Positions 36,657 to 47,119 are shown, numbered from the stretch's first letter. The stretch is DNA of 64,000 nucleotides from Bacteroidota bacterium (GCA_016183765.1 JACPEA010000012.1:1-64000), one strand, 5' to 3'. Notes: generated by a model from the letters alone, not told the origin. Numbers and translations are program-made.

Positions 36657-37199
36657 ATGTCAGCCATCACCGTTCACGATAAGACTTTTGTACCTTATTT
36701 ACCGGAGACGCTCATCCTGGAAAAAGTAAAAGAACTGGCCAATGCCATTGACAGGGATTATGCAGACAAAAAACCTTTGTTCATCGCCATACTGAACGGT
36801 TCTTTCATGTTCACATCAGACCTGTTCAAATACCTGACCATTGAGGCGGAGATCTGTTTTATCAAACTGGCTTCTTATAAAGGGACCAAATCTTCCGGGC
36901 AGGTCATCACGGCTATTGGGCTGGATACAGATATCGCAGACCGCCATGTAATCATACTGGAAGATATTATTGATACCGGTAAAACCATGAACGAGTTTTT
37001 GCCGCAGTTGCGCAACCAGCATCCCTCATCTTTAAAAGTGGCGGTATTACTGCACAAACCGGATGCTACCGTTTACCCGGTCACCATCGACTATTGCTGT
37101 TTTTCTATTCCCGATAAATTCGTGTTGGGCTATGGGCTGGATTATGACGGACTGGGACGTAATATCCGTGAGCTTTACCAACTGGAACCGGGGGCATAG
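36657..37199 (+). CDS. hpt: Hypoxanthine phosphoribosyltransferase
   Basis: VIILEDIIDTGKTMNEFLPQL (PRPP loop); VLGYGLDYDGLGRNI. Confidence 0.95.
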   Translation: MSAITVHDKTFVPYLPETLILEKVKELANAIDRDYADKKPLFIAILNGSFMFTSDLFKYLTIEAEICFIKLASYKGTKSSGQVITAIGLDTDIADRHVIILEDIIDTGKTMNEFLPQLRNQHPSSLKVAVLLHKPDATVYPVTIDYCCFSIPDKFVLGYGLDYDGLGRNIRELYQLEPGA

Positions 37200-37321
37200 C
37201 CAAAATACAGCCATTAAAATACCACCAAATAGTAAGCAGCATTTCTGATTTGCAAAGAGTGCAGACCCATCCATTAAAAATGGCTCTTTAACAGCTATCC
37301 CCAAATAGGATCTCAATAAGT

Positions 37322-38485
37322 TTAATTGAACGCATCCCGTATCCGCTCGAAGAAACTTTTTTCCCCTTTACTGGGATGTGGTTTAAAATTATCGCTCTGG
37401 CCCATTTTTTCCAGCGATTCCTTTTCCTCGGCCGTTACATGCTGTGGTGTCCATATGTTCACCTGTATCAGCTGGTCGCCCTTGCCATAACCCTGCACTT
37501 CCGGGAATCCTTTTCCTTTCAGGCGGAAGATCTTTCCACTCTGTGTTCCCGGTGGTATCTTGATCTTGGCGCGGCCATCAATGGTCGGCACTTCCACATG
37601 CGTACCAAATACGGCATCGGGTATGGAGATATGCAGGTCATACGCCACATTCAATCCATCCCTGTGCAATTCTGCATGTGCTTCCTCTTCTATCTGTATG
37701 ATAAGGTCACCAGGTGCACCACCTCTTTCGCCTGCATTGCCTTTTCCGCTCATGCTGAGCTGCATACCTTCCTGTACACCTGCGGGGATATCGATGCTGA
37801 TGGTCTCTTCGCCATATACCCTTCCCTCCCCTTTACAGGATCCGCATTTTGCGGTTACTGTGGTGCCTTCCCCGTTACAGGTAGGACAGGTGGTTACGGT
37901 TTGCATTTGCCCCAGGAAGGTGCTGGTTACTTTCCGTACCTGTCCACTGCCATTACAGGTACCGCAGGTCTGTACACTGTTCTTGTCTTTTGCGCCATTA
38001 CCACCACAGGTACTGCACACAACGTGTTTTTTCACTTTCACACTTTTGGTAACTCCCTTGGCGATCTCTTCAAAAGTTAGTTTGAGTTTGATACGCAGGT
38101 TGCTTCCCCGCTGACCGCGTGCGGCACGGCCACCGCCACCACGTCTTCCACCGCCACCGAAGAAACTGCCAAACATGTCTTCCCCGAAAATATCCCCGAA
38201 CTGGCTGAAGATATCATCCATATTACCACTGTACGCACTGCCGCCCGATGTACCCGGACCAAATGCCTGGTGTCCGTAGCGGTCGTACTTGGCTTTTTTA
38301 TCCGCATCACTCAATATCTCGTAGGCTTCGGCAGCTTCTTTAAATTTCTCTTCAGCGGCTTTATCACCGGGGTTACGGTCGGGGTGGTACTGCATGGCCA
38401 CTTTCCGATAAGCTTTTTTGATCTCATCGGCACTGGCTGATTTGCTGACCCCAAGTATCTCGTAAAAATCTCTTTTATTAGCCAT
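37322..38485 (-). CDS. dnaJ: Molecular chaperone DnaJ
   Basis: J domain with HPD ([12 protein letters not shown]); four CxxCxGxG repeats. Confidence 0.97.
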   Translation of the reverse strand: MANKRDFYEILGVSKSASADEIKKAYRKVAMQYHPDRNPGDKAAEEKFKEAAEAYEILSDADKKAKYDRYGHQAFGPGTSGGSAYSGNMDDIFSQFGDIFGEDMFGSFFGGGGRRGGGGRAARGQRGSNLRIKLKLTFEEIAKGVTKSVKVKKHVVCSTCGGNGAKDKNSVQTCGTCNGSGQVRKVTSTFLGQMQTVTTCPTCNGEGTTVTAKCGSCKGEGRVYGEETISIDIPAGVQEGMQLSMSGKGNAGERGGAPGDLIIQIEEEAHAELHRDGLNVAYDLHISIPDAVFGTHVEVPTIDGRAKIKIPPGTQSGKIFRLKGKGFPEVQGYGKGDQLIQVNIWTPQHVTAEEKESLEKMGQSDNFKPHPSKGEKSFFERIRDAFN

Positions 38486-38563
38486 TGGCTTCTATCTTTT
38501 AGCTGCGAGCAGAAAATAAGACCAGAACCCGGCTCGCAGCGAAAGGTTCCTGGTGCACGGTTT

Positions 38564-39133
38564 TTATTTCCCTACCACCACTTTGGCAAAACGGATGATC
38601 TTATCATTCAGATAATAGCCTTTTACCACTTCATCCATCACTTTACCCTGCATAGCAGCGTTTGGTGCCGGTATTTCGGTGATGGCTTCATGTTTTTCCA
38701 CATCAAAATCTGTATTGACGCTCTCCATGACTTTTAGTCCCTTTGCCTGCAGGGTACTGCGCAGTTTGTTAAATACCAGCTGGATACCTTCTTTCTGCAG
38801 GGCAATATCATCAGAAGCCTGTAATTGTTTTTCGGCCCGGTCACAATCGTCCAGCACTTCGAGCAGGGAAACGATCACTTCTTTTCCGGCGGTCTGCATC
38901 AGTTCCAGACGCTCTTTGGCAGTTCTGCGGCGAAAATTGTCGAATTCCGCCATCAGGCGCAGGTATTTATCCTTTTGTTCCTGCAGTTCGGACTGCAATT
39001 TTTCCAGGCCGCTTTCCTCGGCTACCGGCTCGTTCAGGTGCGAGGTTCCGGCTGCATTTTCGTCAGTATTGATGTCCATTTCGTTCACTGTTTCTTTACT
39101 TTCAGGGTTTTGTGTCACTTCTTGCTCTTCCAT
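38564..39133 (-). CDS. grpE: Nucleotide exchange factor GrpE
   Basis: DKYLRLMAEFDNFRRRTAKER; start at MEEQEV (39133) or 39142. Confidence 0.94.
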   Translation of the reverse strand: MEEQEVTQNPESKETVNEMDINTDENAAGTSHLNEPVAEESGLEKLQSELQEQKDKYLRLMAEFDNFRRRTAKERLELMQTAGKEVIVSLLEVLDDCDRAEKQLQASDDIALQKEGIQLVFNKLRSTLQAKGLKVMESVNTDFDVEKHEAITEIPAPNAAMQGKVMDEVVKGYYLNDKIIRFAKVVVGK

Positions 39134-39294
39134 AGTAATCATTCGTTGTGCAGCAATACCTGTCAAAAATATTGCCGGGGCAAAGAAAAGGGAAAAAATG
39201 GCAGAAAGGAAGCGAAGTTTGGAGTTTGGGGTTAGCATTTGTTCTATCGTGGCTGAATCCCCGCCTCAAAATGCCAAACCATTATCTTTGGCGC

Positions 39295-40470
39295 ATGACA
39301 AGTGTATATCTCCGGAAAAAGATCGCCCCCAGGATCGCCAACGGGCACCCCTGGATCTATGGAAATGAAGTGGAAAGAATTGAGGGCGAAGTGACCGGCG
39401 GGGATATCGTGAACGTGTATTATGGCGATGGCAAACCTTGTGGCCGTGGTTATATCAACCCAAAATCGCAGATACTGGTGCGTCTGCTTACCCGCAAAGG
39501 GGAAACCATCAATGAGCAGTTTTTCCATAACCGCATTCTGCAGGCATGGGAATACCGGAAAAAGATCGGTTATACCGAAAACTGCCGGCTGGTATTTGGC
39601 GAGGCCGATGGTTTACCTGCCCTGATCATTGATAAGTTCAACGATTATTTTGTGATCCAGACCCTGTCACTGGGGATCGATACCTGGAAAGCAGCCATTG
39701 TTTCGGCATTAGAGGCCATTTTTTCGCCCAAAGGTATCTATGAAAGGAATGATGTACCTGTTCGTGAACTGGAGGGTTTACCCCAGCAGAAAGGGTTCTT
39801 ATCCGCCCCCTTCGATGCTAATATCCTCATCAACGAGAATGGTTTACGGTTTTGGGTGGATATTGAGAACGGACAGAAGACCGGCTATTTTCTCGACCAG
39901 CAGGATAACCGCCGCGCCATACAGCATATAGTAAAAGACGCTGAGGTATTGGGCGTATTCACTTATACCGGCACATTCGAGATACATGCGGCCCATTATG
40001 GCGCCAGATCGGTGCTGGGACTGGATATTTCCGAAACCGCCGTGGCACAGGCCAATAAGAATGCGGCCCTGAACCAACTGGATAATATCTGCCGCTTTGA
40101 AGCCGTAAATGCATTCGATGTATTGAAACAATGGGGTAAGGAAGGCAAACAATACGATGTGGTGATGCTTGACCCTCCCGCTTTCACGAAGAGCCGCGAG
40201 AATATACAGAAAGCCTTAACGGGTTATAAGGAGATCAACCTCCGCGGCATGAAACTTGTTCGCAACGGGGGCTTCCTGGTAACTTCCAGTTGTACCAACC
40301 TGGTTTCGCCCGAACAGTTCCTGCAAACCATTGACCAGGCCGCCAAAGATGCCCGAAAAAAAATTCGACAGGTAACTTTCCAGGCGCAGGCCAGCGATCA
40401 CCCGATCATCTGGGGTATGGAGAATACCAACTACCTGAAATTCCTGGTCGTAGAAGTTACGGACAGGTAG
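39295..40470 (+). CDS. Class I SAM-dependent rRNA methyltransferase (RlmI/PUA type)
   Basis: RIANGHPWIYGNEVERIEGEV PUA-like N-terminus; GYFLDQQDNR; VVMLDPPAFTKSRENI. Confidence 0.92.
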   Translation: MTSVYLRKKIAPRIANGHPWIYGNEVERIEGEVTGGDIVNVYYGDGKPCGRGYINPKSQILVRLLTRKGETINEQFFHNRILQAWEYRKKIGYTENCRLVFGEADGLPALIIDKFNDYFVIQTLSLGIDTWKAAIVSALEAIFSPKGIYERNDVPVRELEGLPQQKGFLSAPFDANILINENGLRFWVDIENGQKTGYFLDQQDNRRAIQHIVKDAEVLGVFTYTGTFEIHAAHYGARSVLGLDISETAVAQANKNAALNQLDNICRFEAVNAFDVLKQWGKEGKQYDVVMLDPPAFTKSRENIQKALTGYKEINLRGMKLVRNGGFLVTSSCTNLVSPEQFLQTIDQAAKDARKKIRQVTFQAQASDHPIIWGMENTNYLKFLVVEVTDR

Positions 40471-40576
40471 TGAAGGAATGGCTAATTTGAGAATTTGTAA
40501 ATTGGTGAATTTGCATTGGCAGCTGGTATTGTCTGCGATGTATCCGGGACCCACTGATCCCTTAATTAACCAACGC

Positions 40577-40939
40577 TTACTTGTTTACCTGGAACTTGCC
40601 TGATTCTACGATCCTTCCGCTTTGATCGCGCAGCTGGTAAATATAGAGGCCTCTTAAATAATTATCATCCAGGTTAATGGTGAGTTTGGCATCGGTGATG
40701 CGGTACTCATTCATCTTTTTCCCAATGAAATTATAGACCTGTAAGGTGTAGGATTTGTCAACCGATTTTTCGAAGGTAAAATTGATATAACTGGTGGCGG
40801 GGTTGGGATAAAAATGCGCAATCTTGGGGGTAGACCCGTCGGTGAAATTCCAGTACACGGTATCGTCAGCACCAAAACTGCTGCTGAAAAGGGAGAAAAG
40901 TACCAGTCCGATCAGGTAAAATTTTCGCATGCATGACAA
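40577..40939 (-). CDS. Short T9SS type A sorting-domain protein
   Basis: Signal peptide, then FYPNPATSYINFTFEKSVDKSYTLQVYNFIGKKM...GLYIYQLRDQSGRIVESGKFQVNK. Confidence 0.9.
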   Translation of the reverse strand: MSCMRKFYLIGLVLFSLFSSSFGADDTVYWNFTDGSTPKIAHFYPNPATSYINFTFEKSVDKSYTLQVYNFIGKKMNEYRITDAKLTINLDDNYLRGLYIYQLRDQSGRIVESGKFQVNK

Positions 40940-40988
40940 ATTACCTAAATCTAACCCGTTTTAACAAGGGTTTCACCCCATTTTTAAC

Positions 40989-41025
40989 AAAAATGCCCTC
41001 CGGTTATGAGCCGGAAGGCATTTTT
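40989..41025 (-). terminator. Hairpin terminator of the downstream-lying peroxiredoxin gene
   Basis: aaaaatgccctccgg-ttatga-gccggaaggcattttt; one mismatch. Confidence 0.7.
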
Positions 41026-41035
41026 TGAGGATATT

Positions 41036-41509
41036 TTAGTTCAATTCGGCCAGTGTTTGCTGGATCGCTGCAAAATTGGGAAGGTCGCCCGGGGTGGCAC
41101 AAACTTCTGCATAACGCACAACACCTTCTTTATCGATAACAAAAGCCGCCCTTTTACTTACACCCTGCATTTCGAATGCCGGGAAGGTTTCGTACAGTAC
41201 GTTAAAGGCTTTGGCTGCTTCTTTGTTAAAATCGCTCAGCAGCGGGAAGTTCAGGTTCTGCTCGGCCTTGAATTTACCCAGGCTGAACAGTGAATCAACG
41301 GAAACGCCAAATACCTTAGCGTTGGTATTGTTATAGATAGCGATATTATCCCTGACATTACACAATTCGGTTGTACAAACGCCTGTAAATGCAAGGGGGA
41401 AGAACAATACCACTACATTACTTCCTTTCTGATCTGCCAGTGATACCTTGTTCTTATCGGTATCAAACAATGAAAATTCTGGAGCCTTTTGTCCTGTCTG
41501 GATACTCAT
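41036..41509 (-). CDS. AhpC/TSA-type redoxin (peroxiredoxin)
   Basis: APEFSLFDTDKNKVSLADQKGSNVVVLFFPLAFTGVCTTELC. Confidence 0.93.
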   Translation of the reverse strand: MSIQTGQKAPEFSLFDTDKNKVSLADQKGSNVVVLFFPLAFTGVCTTELCNVRDNIAIYNNTNAKVFGVSVDSLFSLGKFKAEQNLNFPLLSDFNKEAAKAFNVLYETFPAFEMQGVSKRAAFVIDKEGVVRYAEVCATPGDLPNFAAIQQTLAELN

Positions 41510-41616
41510 GATGTTATTTTATGTTTTTGGTGAAAGTTACCGATATAAAACAATCTGTCAGCCAGATCGTTGTCCGGTGTGCAAAGAAACACTATTTTCT
41601 TTAGCTGCGAAGGTGG

Positions 41617-42282
41617 TTATAACATCATTTCCGGTACAAAATCGGGAACGATCAGTTTGCCCAGGGTCCTGGAAACGATCTCTGCTACCGGTACGCCGGG
41701 GGCGCGCTCTTTTAAGACAAATCCTTCAGGGGTAATATCCAGCACCGCCAGTTCTGTCACTACTTTTTTCACGCAGCCCACTCCCGTTAAAGGAAGGGTG
41801 CAGGCAGGCAGCAGTTTACTTTCTCCTTTCGGGTTGGTATGCATCATGGCTACAATGATATTCTTGGCACTGGCTACCAGGTCCATCGCTCCTCCCATCC
41901 CTTTCACCATTTTACCAGGTATTTTCCAGTTGGCAATATCGCCGTTCTCGCTCACTTCCATGGCACCCAGTACAGTAAGGTCTATTTTACCCGCACGGAT
42001 CATGCCGAAACTTTCTGCACTGTCGAAGAAAGCCCCGCCGGGTATCAGCGTCACGGTCTCTTTTCCTGCGTTGATCAGGTCTGCATCCACTTCTGCCTCC
42101 ACGGGATAAGGTCCCATACCCAATATACCGTTCTCGCTCTGGAAGATCACGGTCGTGCCTTCCGGAATATAGTTGGATACCAGCGTGGGGATACCGATGC
42201 CCAGGTTTACATACATACCATCTTTCAGTTCCTGTGCAATGCGTTTGGCGATACCGAATTTATCTAGTGACATACGAATCAA
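41617..42282 (-). CDS. scoB: 3-oxoacid CoA-transferase subunit B
   Basis: [44 protein letters not shown]. Confidence 0.92.
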   Translation of the reverse strand: MIRMSLDKFGIAKRIAQELKDGMYVNLGIGIPTLVSNYIPEGTTVIFQSENGILGMGPYPVEAEVDADLINAGKETVTLIPGGAFFDSAESFGMIRAGKIDLTVLGAMEVSENGDIANWKIPGKMVKGMGGAMDLVASAKNIIVAMMHTNPKGESKLLPACTLPLTGVGCVKKVVTELAVLDITPEGFVLKERAPGVPVAEIVSRTLGKLIVPDFVPEMML

Positions 42283-42321
42283 TTATTAATGAGTAATGGG
42301 TAGTTAGTAATACAGGTATTG

Positions 42322-43023
42322 CTAACTATTCGCCAATTGAACCGTTTTGCGTTCAATGCGTTTCTCGTAATGATTTCCCTGGAAGATGCGGTGTACATAT
42401 ACACCGGCCACATGCACATCATCCGGGTCAATCTCGCCCGGTTGCACCAGTTGCTCCACTTCAGCGATCGTAATATCACCTGCTTTGGCCATAGAGGTGG
42501 AAAAATTCCGGGTGGTTTTGCGGAAAACAAGGTTGCCCATCGTATCTCCTTTCCAGGCTTTCACGATCGAAAACTGCGCATGCAAAGCGTGTTCCATCAG
42601 GTACTTCTTTCCGTTGAACGCACGAACCTCTTTTCCTTCAGCTATCTCGGTTCCATAACCGGCGGGCGTATAAAAAGCGGGGATACCCATTCCGGCCATC
42701 TGGATCCGGGTAGCCAGGGTTCCCTGTGGTATCAGGTCCACTTCCAGTTCTCCGCTCAATAACTGCCGCTCAAACTCTGCATTCTCTCCCACATAACTGG
42801 CCATCATTTTCCGGATCTGGCGGGTCTGCAATAACAGGCCCAGTCCAAACCCATCCACTCCGGCGTTATTGGAGATACAGGTAAGGTTCTTAATTCCCTT
42901 TTTAACAAGGGCGGCAATGGTGTTTTCGGGAATACCGTTCAGGCCAAAACCACCCAGCATTAAAGTGGCGCCATCGGGTATGTCGTGAATGGCCGCGTCG
43001 GCATTGGCAAATACTTTATTCAT
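42322..43023 (-). CDS. scoA: 3-oxoacid CoA-transferase subunit A
   Basis: ATLMLGGFGLNGIPENTIAAL; LIPQGTLATRIQMAGMGIPAFYTPAGYGT. Confidence 0.92.
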   Translation of the reverse strand: MNKVFANADAAIHDIPDGATLMLGGFGLNGIPENTIAALVKKGIKNLTCISNNAGVDGFGLGLLLQTRQIRKMMASYVGENAEFERQLLSGELEVDLIPQGTLATRIQMAGMGIPAFYTPAGYGTEIAEGKEVRAFNGKKYLMEHALHAQFSIVKAWKGDTMGNLVFRKTTRNFSTSMAKAGDITIAEVEQLVQPGEIDPDDVHVAGVYVHRIFQGNHYEKRIERKTVQLANS

Positions 43024-43061
43024 GTGGCAATCGTTATACCCCTAAAGGTAGAGAAGATTCC

Positions 43062-43430
43062 CTATTTGGGCGCGCCATACTTCTTTTCGAACTGTTTGGT
43101 GCGTTCGCGCAGAGCGTAAGTATCCAGTGAGTCAAGCAGTAGCTTGAACTGGTCGGGATGAGCCGCATAAAAATGGTAACTGCGGTCGAACTGTTTTTTG
43201 GTGATCCGGTGTACGGCAAAAACCTGTTCGTACAAACGGATATTCTCCTTTCGCCTGGCAGCAGTCGTGTCTTTGGCACTGATACGGAGGTACAATTCAT
43301 CGGCCTTCATCATGTCCCACATGACCGCTTTCATACTATCAGGCGCCAGCAACCCATCATTGGATGCACCGGACCGGCAGCCCATCGCGGCTAACAGGCA
43401 AACACAAAACAGTTTGGTGGCATACCTCAT
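43062..43430 (-). CDS. DUF4296-like lipoprotein
   Basis: Lipobox LLAAMGC; LLAPDSMKAVMWDMMKADELY; pairs with DUF4835 gene. Confidence 0.75.
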   Translation of the reverse strand: MRYATKLFCVCLLAAMGCRSGASNDGLLAPDSMKAVMWDMMKADELYLRISAKDTTAARRKENIRLYEQVFAVHRITKKQFDRSYHFYAAHPDQFKLLLDSLDTYALRERTKQFEKKYGAPK

Positions 43431-44353
43431 CGCAATTCCTGTTTATAACGTGAAGCATTGATCACATCGATCTGGGAGAGAATATCGGCTGCTTTGTTCT
43501 TCTGTTCACCTGTTCCCTTTTTGAAAACGCCGATCAGTTCCTGCGCTTTTCCCTGTAAAAAGAACTGGAGGAACATGGTATTGGCATTCTCTTTATTGAA
43601 TGCCTGCAACCGGATCAGGGTTTCCAGCAAGTTCTTACGGGCTTCTGCTTCTGTTCCGGACATATTATCCATTCCTTTCCGGTAATATGCGTAGACCACA
43701 TCATGGATGATATTGTACCGGGTATTGATCAGGTTCTCATTGAGCCAATAACGGTTACGCTGCCCGTCGAACATCCGCCAGCCAGTTACGTTCCTGCCTT
43801 CGGGTGCATTGTTCACTATGTTCTGGGCTTTCCGGTAGAATGTTTCTCCGCCCTTGGGTGAGAACGAGTCATAATCCAGCCCAATGATCATATACGCATA
43901 ATACGCCAGGATGGCCGGCAGGTTAGCCGCCGCCGCATCCGTTCCCTGTACCCGGTTTTCATTGAACTCTACCGGTTGAAATTCCTGGTACTTGAAAGTC
44001 ACATCCGCATCAATGAAATTCACGAGCGCGGCCTTGTAGGAACTGTTATACACAGGTCGCGCGGCCTGTATGGTCAATGTGGCTTTGTACACGTTGGTCT
44101 CCACAATACTTTCTATGTTCAGCAGGAAACTGCACTCGATCTTTTCGTTTGCCTGAAAAACATCATTGGTCCATTTCCGGTTGTTCAGCAGGTTGTTCAG
44201 CTGTGTCTGCAGCGTGGTAAATATCTTCTTATCGACCGTAGAATTCACCCTTGATGCCACCACGCTCACCCTTGCCTGCAGTTCCTGCGAAACAGCCGGA
44301 ACTGCCATCAGGCAGCAAAGGATCATACTATAAACAACTTTTCTATTCAGCAT
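43427..44353 (-). CDS. DUF4835 family protein
   Basis: SQELQARVSVVASRVNSTVDKKIFTTLQTQLNNLLNNRKWTNDVFQANEKIEC; GLDYDSFSPKGG. Confidence 0.88.
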   Translation of the reverse strand: MLNRKVVYSMILCCLMAVPAVSQELQARVSVVASRVNSTVDKKIFTTLQTQLNNLLNNRKWTNDVFQANEKIECSFLLNIESIVETNVYKATLTIQAARPVYNSSYKAALVNFIDADVTFKYQEFQPVEFNENRVQGTDAAAANLPAILAYYAYMIIGLDYDSFSPKGGETFYRKAQNIVNNAPEGRNVTGWRMFDGQRNRYWLNENLINTRYNIIHDVVYAYYRKGMDNMSGTEAEARKNLLETLIRLQAFNKENANTMFLQFFLQGKAQELIGVFKKGTGEQKNKAADILSQIDVINASRYKQELR

Positions 44354-45542
44354 GTAAACGGGATACGATGAATGAAACAATATCTTTTGCAATCTCTTTT
44401 TTACTCTTCAGCTCAGTAACCATTTCGGATCCGTCCTTGCTGAGCAAGGTAACTTTATTCGTATCAACGCCAAAACCAGCCGCTTCGTCACGCAGTGAAT
44501 TCAGTACGATACAATCTGCCTGTTTACTTTCCAGTTTTTTGCGCGCGTTCTCTTTTTCGTTCTGTGTTTCCAGGGCAAAACCCACTACATACTGGCCTTG
44601 TTTTTTATGGGTACCCACATACCGCAGGATATCTTTGGTGGGTACCAGCACCAGCGCCAGGTTACCCGGTTGTTTTTTGATCTTTTCATCGGCTGTTTTC
44701 TCCGGACTGTAATCGGCAACGGCTGCCGACATCACAGCGATGTCCACACCCGGAAATATTGCCACACTGGCGTCGAACATCTCTGCTGCAGATCGCACTT
44801 TGTTCACGCGGATACCAGTAAAGGCAGTGGTTTGCTGTGTAGGTCCGGTGATCAGCTGTACATCGGCGCCGCGCAGGTACAGTTCTTCCGCCAGGGCAAA
44901 ACCCATTTTACCGGAAGAATGGTTTCCGATAAAACGTACGGGATCAATGGCTTCATAGGTGGGCCCGGCCGTGACCATAGCTTTTTTACCCGCCAGCTCC
45001 TTTGTCCTGAAAAAATGCTCCACCAGGAATGAGGCGATGGCTTCGGGTTCTGCCATTCTACCCTCACCGAACAGGCCACTGGCCAGTTCTCCGCTGTTCA
45101 CCGGGATGATCTGGTTACCGAATTCTCTCAGCAAACCGAGGTTTTTCTGTGTGGCAGGGTGCTGCCACATATCTTCATCCATGGCCGGCGCTATGACCAC
45201 CGGACAGGTGGCTGAAAGGTATACGGCCAGTAACAGGTTATCGCATAACCCGTTCGCCATTTTAGCGAGTGTATTACAACTTAGCGGCGCAATCACGAAC
45301 ACATCTGCCCAACGGCCAAGCATTACATGATTGGACCATTCACTACCCTCTGCCAGTTCAGTAATGACGGCATTTTTGGAAAGTGTTGCCAATACCAATG
45401 GAGAAACAAATTCCCTGGCGGCAGGGGTCATCACCACTTTTACTTCGGCTCCCTGTTTTACCAACTGCCGAACCAGCAGGATGGACTTATAGGCAGCAAT
45501 GCTGCCTGTAATGCCAATGAGTATTTTTTTATTCTGAAGCAT
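44343..45542 (-). CDS. coaBC: Bifunctional phosphopantothenoylcysteine decarboxylase / phosphopantothenate-cysteine ligase
   Basis: KKILIGITGSIAAYKSILLVRQL; APAMDEDMWQHPA; SGKMGFALAEEL; start at MLQNKK. Confidence 0.95.
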   Translation of the reverse strand: MLQNKKILIGITGSIAAYKSILLVRQLVKQGAEVKVVMTPAAREFVSPLVLATLSKNAVITELAEGSEWSNHVMLGRWADVFVIAPLSCNTLAKMANGLCDNLLLAVYLSATCPVVIAPAMDEDMWQHPATQKNLGLLREFGNQIIPVNSGELASGLFGEGRMAEPEAIASFLVEHFFRTKELAGKKAMVTAGPTYEAIDPVRFIGNHSSGKMGFALAEELYLRGADVQLITGPTQQTTAFTGIRVNKVRSAAEMFDASVAIFPGVDIAVMSAAVADYSPEKTADEKIKKQPGNLALVLVPTKDILRYVGTHKKQGQYVVGFALETQNEKENARKKLESKQADCIVLNSLRDEAAGFGVDTNKVTLLSKDGSEMVTELKSKKEIAKDIVSFIVSRLHAE

Positions 45543-45549
45543 GTTTTTT

Positions 45550-45738
45550 TTGTGAATGGGCAATGGGCAATGGTGAATTGTCAATGGTGAATAGGCAATA
45601 GGCAGTCGGCAATGAAAACGGGTGTAAATATAAGAATTCTCTGGGGGGAGCGGTAAGTGGTCAGTAGTGTGTAATTTATTGACCATTCACCATTCCCTAC
45701 TGACCACTCACCACTCCCTACTGCTCATTGCCCGCCAC
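45550..45738. repeat. Inverted short-word repeat locus between rpoZ and coaBC
   Basis: tgaatgggcaatgggcaatggtgaattgtcaatggtgaata...ggtcagtagtg...attgaccattcaccattccctactgaccactcaccactccctact. Confidence 0.85.
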
Positions 45739-45758
45739 AATCTCCCTCAAAATAACAA

Positions 45759-45788
45759 AAAACGACAGTTCATCACTGTCGTTTTCGT
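45759..45788 (-). terminator. Terminator of rpoZ
   Basis: aaaacgacagt-tcatc-actgtcgtttt. Confidence 0.75.
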
Positions 45789-45809
45789 ATCATTTATCAA
45801 ATAGTTGGC

Positions 45810-46133
45810 TTATCTGAACAGGTCGTTCTCGTCGTTGCGCCTGTGGTATACTTTTCCTTCCATGAATTCCTGGGTAGCCAGGATGGCCGGGTTAGGCATT
45901 TTTTCGTAGGCCCTTGAGATCTCGATCTGCTCTTTGTTCTCATGAATTTCCTCCAGGCTGTCTGTATGGCTGGCAAATTCTTCGAGTTTATTGTGCAGTT
46001 CTTCCCGCAGGGATATGTTGATCTGATTGGCCCTTCTGGCAATAATAGCGATCGACTCGTACAGGTTGCCCGTTTTACCCTTGATATCGATCAGGCTTTT
46101 GGTTTCAACCACACTGGCGGTGTTAGCGCTCAT
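45810..46133 (-). CDS. rpoZ: DNA-directed RNA polymerase omega subunit, Bacteroidetes type
   Basis: GNLYESIAIIARRANQINISLREELHNKLEEF; position between bamD and coaBC. Confidence 0.88.
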   Translation of the reverse strand: MSANTASVVETKSLIDIKGKTGNLYESIAIIARRANQINISLREELHNKLEEFASHTDSLEEIHENKEQIEISRAYEKMPNPAILATQEFMEGKVYHRRNDENDLFR

Positions 46134-46950
46134 TTGCCTTCTTAGCTTGCTCATTTTTCAGATTTTTTAAAATGTTATTGGTTTGTGTTTTGTATTTGCC
46201 AACTTCCTCCACGTATTTGCTGTCTGCAAAACGCTCGGAAAAGTCGTTACATTCCGAGATCACTTTCTCGTAACGCTCTTTCTGCTTTTCTTCGTAACTC
46301 ATTTCTGCATACTTGACGTATGACTTGATCACGAGTAACTTATATTCGTCCCCTTTTTTTGAATCGGGGAAATTATCAGACACATTCCCGAAAGCTATGG
46401 CGGCCGCTTTGTAAAAGCCCAGGTTGTAATACAGTTCTGCTCCTTTGAATTCTTTCAGTTCCAGTTTCTCACGGCATTTATCAATGATCTCACTGGCATC
46501 CTTCGCCCTTTCGGAGTTGGGATGCGTGTTAAGGAATGCCTGCATCAACTGCATGGTTTTGTTGGTATTGGTCTGGTCCAGTTCCACTTTGGGTGATTGC
46601 TTGTAATAGCAATAGGCCCGCATATAATCACATTCCTCCCCCCTGGTGCTGGTGGGGAAGTTCTCTACAAAACTTTTGAAGAGGTTCTCTGCATTCATAT
46701 AATCTTTCTGGTAGTAGTAGGAGTACGCGAACTTGTAATACATATCCTCGTAGCGCGTAGACCCTTTTACATAGGGAAAGATATCTTCAAAGAGCTGCTG
46801 GGCGTAACCGTAGTTCTTGTTTGCATAGTATTGCTCGGCCATTTTATATTTGTACTCATAATCCTTGCTCTTCATGATCTTTCCAAATTTATTGGAGCAG
46901 GAAGAGGTGAGCAGTACTATCGATAACAATAACAGAACGATCCTATTCAT
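46123..46950 (-). CDS. bamD: Outer-membrane assembly lipoprotein BamD
   Basis: Lipobox VLLTSSCSNKFGKIMKSKDYEYKYKMAEQYYANKNYGYAQQLFEDIFPYVKG; TPR-like repeats. Confidence 0.92.
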   Translation of the reverse strand: MNRIVLLLLSIVLLTSSCSNKFGKIMKSKDYEYKYKMAEQYYANKNYGYAQQLFEDIFPYVKGSTRYEDMYYKFAYSYYYQKDYMNAENLFKSFVENFPTSTRGEECDYMRAYCYYKQSPKVELDQTNTNKTMQLMQAFLNTHPNSERAKDASEIIDKCREKLELKEFKGAELYYNLGFYKAAAIAFGNVSDNFPDSKKGDEYKLLVIKSYVKYAEMSYEEKQKERYEKVISECNDFSERFADSKYVEEVGKYKTQTNNILKNLKNEQAKKANER

Positions 46951-47045
46951 AACAAGTTGGCAAAATTAGTTAATTACGGGCAATTTATAAAGTCCGATTG
47001 TGGTTTGGGCCGTTATTTCGTTAAGAATTACCCAAAAAGGCAGCT

Positions 47046-47098
47046 TTGAGCCACGAGCGGCGAGCTAACACCTGCTCATGGCTCGTGGCTCATAGCTC
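47046..47098. repeat. Inverted repeat TGAGCCACGAGC ... GCTCGTGGCTCA with AGCTCGCAG word
   Basis: tgagccacgagcggcgagctaacacctgctcatggctcgtggctcatagctcgcag. Confidence 0.8.
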
Positions 47099-47119
47099 GC
47101 AGCCCTTACCCTCCCAACA

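Noticed and set aside
38564-38700. CIRCE-type heat-shock operator near grpE/dnaJ
   Set aside because: No TTAGCACTC-N9-GAGTGCTAA found upstream of either gene; the GCTGCGAG/CTCGCAGC dyad between them does not match.
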